A stretch of DNA of 10,416 nt from DATKEU01 sp035544495 (lineage in GTDB: Bacteria; Myxococcota_A; Polyangia; Fen-1088): NCBI GenBank assembly GCA_035544495.1, contig DATKEU010000363.1, forward strand, positions 1 to 10,416, given 5' to 3'. Below, piece after piece: positions 5,553 through 10,416 of this stretch. Numbering within the stretch: the stretch's first letter is position 1; each line of letters starts with the position of its first letter. Below the pieces are notes generated by a model. It saw only the letters and a list, made by a program, of their open reading frames with translations, was not told where the DNA came from and did not search any database. The position numbers and the translations under genes were made by a program.

Positions 5553-6728
5553 ATGAAGGCGACCTGCTGGATGGGACGGAAGAAGGTCGAGGTGGTGGAC
5601 GTTCCGGATCCCCGACTGCTGAACGCGGGCGACGCCATCGTGCGCGTCACCTCGACGGCGATCTGCGGATCGGATCTGCATCTTTACAACGGCTTCGTTC
5701 CGTCGATGCGGAAGGGCGACGTCCTCGGCCACGAGTTCATGGGCGAGGTGGTCGAGGTCGGCTCTGCGGTGCGCAGCCTGCGCGCCGGCGATCGAGTCGT
5801 CGTCCCGTTCCCCATCGCCTGCGGCCGGTGCACGATGTGCCAGCAGCAGCTCTTCGCCGCGTGCGAGAACTCGAACCCCAACGCCTTGCTGGCGGAGAAG
5901 CTCTGGGGCCGATCGCCCGCCGGGCTGTTCGGGTACTCGCACCTCCTCGGCGGTTTCGCTGGCGGGCAGGCCGAGTACGCGCGCGTCCCCTTCGCCGACG
6001 TCGGGCCGGTGAAGATCCCCAACGGCATACCCGACGAGAAGGTCCTGTTCCTGTCGGACATCCTGCCGACCGGATACATGGGCGCCGAGATGTGCGACAT
6101 CAAACCGGGGCAGGTCGTCGCCGTCTGGGGCGCCGGTCCCGTCGGACAGTTCGCCTTGCGCAGCGCGCGCCTCATGGGCGCAGAGCGCGTGATCGCCATC
6201 GATCGCTTCCCGTACCGGCTGCAGATGGCGCGCGTCGAGGGCGGCGCCACCGAGATCATCAACTACGCGACCGACGACGTTCACGACACGCTGATGGACC
6301 TGACAGCCGGTCGCGGCCCCGACGCCTGCATCGACGCCGTCGGCCTGGAGGCGCACGGCCCCGCGGCCATCTACGCCTACGATCGGGCCAAGCAGGCCCT
6401 GATGCTGGAGTCGGATCGCTCGATCGCGCTGTGCCAGGCGATCCGCGCCTGCCGCAACGGCGGCGTCGTCTCGGTGATCGGCGTCTACGGCGGGCTGGTC
6501 GATAAGTTCCCGATGGGGGCCGTGCTGAACCGCGGCCTCACCATCCGGGCCGGGCAGTGCCACGTGCAGCGATACACGAGGATGCTCCTGGAACGGATCC
6601 AGCGCGGTGAGATCGATCCGTCGCTGGTGATCACGCATCGCTTGCCCCTGTCCGAGGCGGCCGAGGGCTATCGCTTGTTCCTGAACAAGGAGGATCGCTG
6701 CGAGAAGGTGGTCCTGCGCGCGAACTGA
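5553..6728 (+). CDS. Zinc-dependent alcohol dehydrogenase, glutathione-independent formaldehyde dehydrogenase-like
   Basis: A 391-residue cytoplasmic medium-chain dehydrogenase/reductase. The catalytic zinc ligands are Cys38 (AICGSDLH), His60 and Glu61 (GHEFMGEV). The structural zinc site is complete, with Cys90, 93, 96 and 104 (ACGRCTMCQQQLFAAC). The Rossmann motif GAGPVG is at 193-198, and Asp217 at the end of the second strand (VIAID) points to NAD rather than NADP. The insert NPNALLAEKLWGRSPAGLFGYSHLLGGFAGGQAEY and total length place it near the formaldehyde dehydrogenase-like MDR group; the true substrate is unknown. The start at 5553 has a strong AGGAGG at 5541-5546. The SRPBCC gene follows after 29 bases, and this dehydrogenase-SRPBCC pairing suggests co-expression. 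Confidence 0.93.
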   Translation: MKATCWMGRKKVEVVDVPDPRLLNAGDAIVRVTSTAICGSDLHLYNGFVPSMRKGDVLGHEFMGEVVEVGSAVRSLRAGDRVVVPFPIACGRCTMCQQQLFAACENSNPNALLAEKLWGRSPAGLFGYSHLLGGFAGGQAEYARVPFADVGPVKIPNGIPDEKVLFLSDILPTGYMGAEMCDIKPGQVVAVWGAGPVGQFALRSARLMGAERVIAIDRFPYRLQMARVEGGATEIINYATDDVHDTLMDLTAGRGPDACIDAVGLEAHGPAAIYAYDRAKQALMLESDRSIALCQAIRACRNGGVVSVIGVYGGLVDKFPMGAVLNRGLTIRAGQCHVQRYTRMLLERIQRGEIDPSLVITHRLPLSEAAEGYRLFLNKEDRCEKVVLRAN

Positions 6729-6757
6729 TCTGTAACCGGTGACGAAAAGGAGAGGTC

Positions 6758-7843
6758 ATGGGCGATCTGGAGATGGGGATCGGCGATGCGACGTTCATCG
6801 ACGAATCGATGCCGGTGTTCTGGCGTGACGAGCGGGAAGGGGGGCCACCGTCGAATGGCGCGCCCGCGCGCGCGTCGCGGGCGCTCGGCTGGTTCAGCAT
6901 CGGCCTCGGGCTGGCGGAGCTGGCGGCGCCGCGCGCGGTGGCGCGCCTCATCGGGGCGCCGGGCGGCCGGCGGCCGCGCCGCACGTTGCGCGCGGTTGGA
7001 CTGCGCGAGATCGCCGCCGGCGTGGGCCTGTTGCTGCAGCCGCGCGGCAGCCGCTGGCTGTGGTCGCGCGTGGCGGGCGATCTGATCGACCTCGGCCTTC
7101 TGCGGGCGGCGGCCGGGGCCCGTGGCGCCCGCACGCAGCGCCTGCTCGTCGCCGCCGGCATCGTCACCGGCGTGGCAGTGGTCGATGCGATGACCGGCCT
7201 GCGCGTCGGGCGCGCCTCCTCGCGCGAGGGCGAGCAGGCCGGCGCCGGCCTCGACGCCGTCGAGGTCACCGCGGCGATCACCGTCAATCGATCCACCGGC
7301 GACGTCTTTCGTTTCTGGCGCGATCTGGAGAACCTGCCTCGTTTCATGGAGAACGTGGAATCGGTGCGGGCGCTCGATGACCGGCGCTCGCACTGGCGCG
7401 CGCGCACGCTGGGCGGGCGCACGGTGGAATGGGACGCGGAGATCGTCGGGCTGCAGGACGGGCGGATGATCTCCTGGCGGTCCGCCGCGTCCTCCGACGC
7501 CCGCAACGAGGGGACGGTGACGTTCGCGTCCGCGCCCGGCAATCGCGGCACGGAGGTGCGGGTGACACTGCGATACCAGCCGCCGGCCGGAAGGTGGACC
7601 GCCGCCATCGCCAAGCTGTTCGGCAAGGAGCCGGGCCAGCAGGTGCGCGCCGATCTGCGCCGGTTCAAGCAGGTGATGGAGATCGGCGAGGTCGTCAAAT
7701 CGGACACCAGCATTCATCGTGGCCCGCATCCGGCCCGGCCTTCGCGCGCGAGCGACCAGGGCGAACGCGGCATCGAATCGCCCGTGGAACCCGACGTCGA
7801 ATACGAGTTCGTCGGTATTGGCGACTGGCGTGAAGAACGGTAG
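6758..7843 (+). CDS. SRPBCC (cyclase/dehydrase-type) protein with N-terminal membrane region
   Basis: A 361-residue two-part protein. The N-terminal part (about 41-150) has several hydrophobic segments (around 42-66, 78-94, 100-119 and 128-146) separated by Arg-rich loops, suggesting a membrane-embedded region. The C-terminal part (about 168-312) is an SRPBCC/START-like domain of the cyclase/dehydrase group: VEVTAAITVNRSTGDVFRFW, then LENLPRFMENVESVR, then ISWRSAASSDARNEGTVTF and VRVTLRYQPPAG. Such domains form a deep hydrophobic pocket for lipids or aromatic ligands; despite the name, catalysis is not shown. After the domain comes a polar, Pro/Arg/Ser-rich tail ending in an acidic patch. The ATG at 6758 follows AGGAGAGG. 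Genes of this composite type commonly neighbour stress-related genes; a role in membrane lipid handling is only a guess. Confidence 0.87.
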   Translation: MGDLEMGIGDATFIDESMPVFWRDEREGGPPSNGAPARASRALGWFSIGLGLAELAAPRAVARLIGAPGGRRPRRTLRAVGLREIAAGVGLLLQPRGSRWLWSRVAGDLIDLGLLRAAAGARGARTQRLLVAAGIVTGVAVVDAMTGLRVGRASSREGEQAGAGLDAVEVTAAITVNRSTGDVFRFWRDLENLPRFMENVESVRALDDRRSHWRARTLGGRTVEWDAEIVGLQDGRMISWRSAASSDARNEGTVTFASAPGNRGTEVRVTLRYQPPAGRWTAAIAKLFGKEPGQQVRADLRRFKQVMEIGEVVKSDTSIHRGPHPARPSRASDQGERGIESPVEPDVEYEFVGIGDWREER

Positions 7844-7853
7844 GAACAAAAAC

Positions 7854-8156
7854 ATGCGGCAGGGTGGTGGACTGGGGGTCGGGGGCATGGGCATGGGCGA
7901 GGGGAACGGCGTGGGTGAAGCCGAAACGAGGGCGGGCAACCAGGGGAATGCCGGCGACCGCCGCGGCTGCGCGACGGTGGCCGGCATTGCCGCCGGAGAT
8001 CACTGGTTCGATCCCGGCGGCAACGAGTGCGTCGTCACGTGGGTGCGCCGGCTGGGCGTGCTGGCCTATCGGCCCGTCGGGGATCGCGTGAAGAGCGAGA
8101 ACGTCGTGGACATCGTGCGGTTCGTGCAGCGTTTTCGCCCCGTGGCGGCGCGCTGA
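7854..8156 (+). CDS. Small hypothetical protein with Gly/Met-rich N-terminus
   Basis: A possible 100-residue protein starting at ATG 7854, 10 bases after the SRPBCC stop, with AGGA about 9 nt upstream. The first 35 residues are Gly-rich (GGGLGVGGMGMGEGNGVGE) and probably disordered. The rest looks more protein-like: DHWFDPGGNECVVTWVRRLG, then VLAYRPVGDRVKSENVVDIV and RFVQRF. In-frame ATGs at 7887 and 7893 are alternative starts. No family is recognised, and a minus-strand frame is also open across the region. The plus-strand reading is favoured because it continues the operon with tight spacing and has a balanced composition in its second half, unlike the His/Arg/Ala-rich minus-strand reading. 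Confidence 0.5.
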   Translation: MRQGGGLGVGGMGMGEGNGVGEAETRAGNQGNAGDRRGCATVAGIAAGDHWFDPGGNECVVTWVRRLGVLAYRPVGDRVKSENVVDIVRFVQRFRPVAAR

Positions 8157-8197
8157 CCGCGAAGCACGCCGGCGGCGCGGGCAGAGGCGATCGCGAG

Positions 8198-8869
8198 TCA
8201 CCGGCTGGCGAGCGGGCGCCAGGGCAGGAACGTCCGGTTAGCCAGCATGTCGGCGGGGTTGTCGAAGATGGCGGCCGCCGGCGACAGGCTGGCGTCGTCC
8301 CACCAGCCACCGCACCGGACGGCGACGAAGCCGACGCCCGCCCGGCGCGCCGCCTCGCCATCATAGGGCGTGTCGCCGACCATCAGCACGTCCTCGGCCG
8401 GCAGGCCCAGACGCCGCAGCGCCGCCACCACCACGTCGGGATCGGGCTTCGATGCCTCGGCGTCGTCGGCGGACGTCACGTGTGAGACGAGGTCCCGCAC
8501 CTGGGCGACATCCAGCAGCGCGTCCAGCTCCGCCGCCTTCGCCGAGCTGGCGATGGCCACGCCCACGCCGTCGTCCCGCAACGCCTGTACCAGCGCGCGC
8601 GTGTCGGCGAACGGTCGCACGGCGGGCAGGTGACGGCCGAGAAAGATCTCCCGCCGCAGCTCCGCCAGGCGCCGGCCTGCCGGGCTCTGTGAATCGATGC
8701 CCAGCAGCGCCGGGATCAGCTTGTCGCCGCCCATCCCGATCAGCGACCGCACGGCGCGAAACAATACCGGAAAGCCGATCTCCTGGCAGGCGGCGACCCA
8801 GGCGTGCGTGTGAGCGTCGTTACTATCGACCAGCGTTCCATCGACGTCGAAGATGATTCCGCGGGGCAT
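8198..8869 (-). CDS. HAD-superfamily hydrolase, phosphoglycolate phosphatase/beta-phosphoglucomutase-like
   Basis: A 223-residue cytoplasmic phosphatase of the haloacid dehalogenase superfamily with a helical cap after motif I (subfamily IA). Motif I is FDVDGTLVDSN with nucleophile Asp8 and general acid Asp10. Motif II is AIASSAK with Ser108/Ser109. Motif III is Lys141 in SKPDPDVV. Motif IV is MVGDTPYDGEAA with Asp166 and Asp170 for magnesium. All catalytic residues are present, so the enzyme should be active, probably on a small phosphorylated sugar or phosphoglycolate; the substrate cannot be set from sequence. The ATG at 8869 has no clear Shine-Dalgarno, but motif I sits at residue 8 as expected. 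The gene points away from the response regulator and converges on the operon ending at 8156, 41 bases away. Confidence 0.92.
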   Translation of the reverse strand: MPRGIIFDVDGTLVDSNDAHTHAWVAACQEIGFPVLFRAVRSLIGMGGDKLIPALLGIDSQSPAGRRLAELRREIFLGRHLPAVRPFADTRALVQALRDDGVGVAIASSAKAAELDALLDVAQVRDLVSHVTSADDAEASKPDPDVVVAALRRLGLPAEDVLMVGDTPYDGEAARRAGVGFVAVRCGGWWDDASLSPAAAIFDNPADMLANRTFLPWRPLASR

Positions 8870-9046
8870 GCCGACAAGCTAATGGCGGCTGGGCCGTCCC
8901 GCGAGGCGGCGGGGCCGCATCGTCCATCGCGGATGGAAAAGCCAGGATCGACGATCGGGGTTACTACCGAAAGAATAGCTACCTCATGATTTATCTTAGA
9001 TTCATGATTAAAGAAGCCGACATTCACTCACGGGGGCGGGTAAGTC
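8870..9046. promoter_or_regulatory. AT-rich divergent promoter region of the response regulator and HAD genes
   Basis: About 177 bases separate the divergent HAD and response-regulator starts. The stretch from about 8960 to 9015 is markedly AT-richer than the rest of the window, as expected of a promoter. It contains TCATGATT twice as direct repeats (8984-8991 and 9002-9009), 18 bp apart start to start, each holding the palindrome TCATGA. I could not assign -35/-10 boxes with confidence. The spacing would place two factor-binding sites nearly two helical turns apart. Confidence 0.4.
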
Positions 9047-9715
9047 ATGACAAAGATCCTGATCGTTGATGATCACGAAATGGTGCGGGACGCCATGAGG
9101 GAACTCTTGGCGTCGATTGCGGAGTATGAAGTTGTTGGGATGGCCAGCAGCCTGCGAACGGCGCTGCCCATCCTGGAAAAAACCCAGCCGGACGTCGTGC
9201 TGGCCGATCTTTCCCTGGAAGACGGCAGCGGCACCGAGCTGGTGCGGGCGGTGCGGCAGGCAAAACTGAAGGCGCGTGTTCTGATCATGACCGGTTTTCG
9301 CGACAGCTTCGCCGCCAGCGAGGCGATGAAGGCGGGCGTTTCCGGCTATGTGCTGAAGACGCGTCCGACTCGCGAGCTGGTCGAGGCTATCGCCGCCGTG
9401 ATGAAGGGCGATCGTTATTTATCGCCGACCATCGCGTTGCAGATCCCCGAGCCGTCGCAGACGCCGCGCGCGCCGGGCTTCAGCGATCTGTCGCGCCGCG
9501 AAGGCGAGATCTTCCGTCTGGTGGTGGAAGGCTGGAGCAGCAAAGAGATCGCGCGCCGCCTGTGCATCAGCATCAAGACGGTCGAAACCCATCGCAGCAA
9601 CATCAACCGCAAGCTCTCCGTTCGTCGCACGACCGATCTGATCCGCTTCGCCGTCGCGCAAGGGATCACCGTCGCGCCCAACCAGGCCGCGAACGGCGTG
9701 GAAAAAACGGTCTAG
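9047..9715 (+). CDS. NarL/FixJ-type response regulator with LuxR-type HTH
   Basis: A 222-residue two-component transcription regulator. The receiver domain (about 1-120) has the acid pair Asp8/Asp9 (IVDDHEMVRDAM), phosphoacceptor Asp54 (VLADLSLEDG), Thr82 (LIMTGF) and Lys104 (YVLKTRP), so all conserved phosphorylation residues are present. The GerE/LuxR-type helix-turn-helix (about 144-206) reads LSRREGEIFRLVVEGWSSKE, then IARRLCISIKTVETHRSNIN and RKLSVRRTTDLIRFA, typical of the NarL family. Phosphorylation would be expected to drive dimerisation and DNA binding. The ATG at 9047 has only a weak GGGCGGG upstream, but homology to the receiver fold begins immediately. A kinase-like gene follows after about 140 bases on the same strand, suggesting a two-component pair. 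Confidence 0.95.
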   Translation: MTKILIVDDHEMVRDAMRELLASIAEYEVVGMASSLRTALPILEKTQPDVVLADLSLEDGSGTELVRAVRQAKLKARVLIMTGFRDSFAASEAMKAGVSGYVLKTRPTRELVEAIAAVMKGDRYLSPTIALQIPEPSQTPRAPGFSDLSRREGEIFRLVVEGWSSKEIARRLCISIKTVETHRSNINRKLSVRRTTDLIRFAVAQGITVAPNQAANGVEKTV

Positions 9716-9801
9716 CGCCTCGGCCGGTCCGCCGCCGCACGATTGACGCGGCCCGCGAATTACAGAATCGGAAGTAATGACGGGCCCGCCGCGCTCGCCA
9801 T

Positions 9802-9821
9802 AAAACTGCGTACAGTTTTTT
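9802..9821. terminator. AT-rich inverted repeat with T-run, terminator or operator
   Basis: AAAACTG (9802-9808), loop CGTA, and CAGTTTT (9813-9819) make a perfect 7-bp inverted repeat, with two further T residues following (six T in all). It lies 86 bases after the response-regulator stop and 35 bases before the kinase start. The form suggests a weak intrinsic terminator or attenuator between them, or a dimeric-regulator operator. The AT-rich sequence stands out strongly from its surroundings. Confidence 0.45.
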
Positions 9822-9856
9822 CGCATCGGCGATGGAGATGGTGGAGGAACCGGCGC

Positions 9857-10416
9857 ATGACGACGCGGCTTGGGGACGAGGGCGCTGAGGCGAACGAAAT
9901 CGGAGCGGCCCGGCCGGGCCTGGGCGGGCCGGGCCATCGCGGCCGCGATTACCGGCGGGCTCGCGATCTCTTGCGCTTTGCCTGCGCGAACCTGTTCACG
10001 CCGCTCGGCACGATCAAATCCCTGGCGGAGCTCTCGAGACAGGACGGCGCCAGCTCGGGGCCAGCGGCGGACGTGGATTCGTTGGCGCAGGTCCTCGATC
10101 GCATCGCATGCCTGGCCGCCGAGACGACCCGCCTGGTCGAGGACGTCCTGGCGCTCGAGCGCCTCGATCAGGACACACCGGGGCCGCGGCCGGCGCCAGC
10201 CCCGGCGTTCGAGGTCGACGTCGAGGAGGCGATCAGCGACGCCATCCTGTTGCAGCGGGATGCGCTGGTGCGCGCCCGCTGCGCCATCGTCGTGAAACGC
10301 GCCGACGCGGGCGGCTGCCTGCGCGGCCCCTGGCGGCGCGAGTCGCTGGTGCGGATGTTTTCGCATCTTTTTTACAACGCCAGCTGGCGCGCCACCGGCC
10401 TGCCGGCCACCATCGA
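9857..10416 (+). CDS. Histidine-kinase-like protein lacking the phosphoacceptor His, partial
   Basis: The first 186 residues of a protein that runs off the right edge. The ATG at 9857 is preceded by GGAGG (9843-9847) with 9-nt spacing. Residues 33-105 look like a HisKA dimerisation helix pair: the H-box-like stretch FACANLFTPLGTIKSLAELS (41-60), then ETTRLVEDVLALERLDQ. Where kinases have H-E-L-R-T-P-L this protein has A44-N-L-F-T-P-L, so the phosphoacceptor His is Ala and the following Glu is Asn. After a Pro/Ala linker, VDVEEAISDAILLQRDALVR and RRESLVRMFSHLFYNASWRA (160-179) resemble the start of the HATPase_c domain, with Asn174 in the N-box. There is no N-terminal sensor or membrane segment, so it is cytoplasmic. 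It probably partners the upstream response regulator, but by something other than standard His-Asp relay. Confidence 0.72.
   Translation, partial: MTTRLGDEGAEANEIGAARPGLGGPGHRGRDYRRARDLLRFACANLFTPLGTIKSLAELSRQDGASSGPAADVDSLAQVLDRIACLAAETTRLVEDVLALERLDQDTPGPRPAPAPAFEVDVEEAISDAILLQRDALVRARCAIVVKRADAGGCLRGPWRRESLVRMFSHLFYNASWRATGLPATI

Noticed and set aside
5469..6638. Minus-strand open frame of 389 codons opposite the dehydrogenase
   Set aside because: The plus strand encodes a complete MDR dehydrogenase with all zinc ligands; the minus reading has Asp/His/Arg/Gly bias and no recognisable domain.
6631..7987. Two long minus-strand frames opposite the SRPBCC gene
   Set aside because: Both are low-complexity (Arg/Ser/Pro or Arg/Ala/His) and lie opposite a protein with a clear SRPBCC domain and a strong ribosome site.
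9419..10366. Minus-strand open frame opposite the response regulator and kinase
   Set aside because: Its translation has no family features and crosses the AT-rich inverted repeat and the regulator HTH; the plus strand has strong homology and good starts.

Overview
The window is GC-rich throughout and densely packed with genes on both strands. It carries several soil-type families: a PaoABC-like molybdenum enzyme, a DUF6496 protein, a CBS/PfpI/Zn-alcohol dehydrogenase/SRPBCC gene run, and a NarL-type regulator beside an atypical sensor kinase. This fits a GC-rich free-living proteobacterium or a member of Myxococcota. The taxonomic guess is inference; no rRNA, tRNA or other marker gene lies in the window.

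Layout. (1) 1-1490, minus strand: the first two genes of a xanthine-dehydrogenase-family aldehyde oxidoreductase operon. The 2Fe-2S subunit has an unusual N-terminal thioredoxin/peroxiredoxin-like domain placed before a Tat-like segment. The FAD subunit follows directly and runs off the left edge; the molybdopterin subunit would be expected outside the window. (2) 1634-2257, plus strand: a 50-residue single-span membrane protein and a DUF6496 protein with an Arg/Ala-rich, histone-like tail. (3) 2254-4134, minus strand: an EntS/DHA3-type MFS exporter whose stop codon overlaps the DUF6496 stop in a CTAG palindrome, then a small acidic hypothetical protein. (4) 4315-8156, plus strand: two-CBS-domain protein, PfpI/DJ-1 protein, zinc alcohol/formaldehyde-type dehydrogenase, membrane-anchored SRPBCC protein and a small orphan ORF. 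The four recognisable genes have strong Shine-Dalgarno sequences, and the spacing shrinks along the run, so it looks like a stress/detoxification operon. (5) 8198-8869, minus strand: a HAD phosphatase. (6) 9047-10416, plus strand: a NarL/FixJ-type response regulator preceded by an AT-rich leader with a repeated TCATGATT, then a partial histidine-kinase-like protein whose H-box lacks the phosphoacceptor histidine.

How it may work together. Regions 1 and 4 both hold redox enzymes acting on aldehydes or alcohols (a Mo/Fe-S/FAD aldehyde oxidoreductase and a Zn-dehydrogenase of the formaldehyde dehydrogenase-like group). PfpI, CBS and SRPBCC proteins often accompany general stress functions. The two-component pair at the right end could control neighbouring genes, but nothing in the sequence links it to a target. 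The most distinctive observations are the redoxin-Tat-ferredoxin fusion, the His-less kinase, and the AT-rich palindrome between the response regulator and the kinase. I see no CRISPR array, insertion sequence, integrase or RNA gene, and no gene-free stretch longer than about 180 bases.
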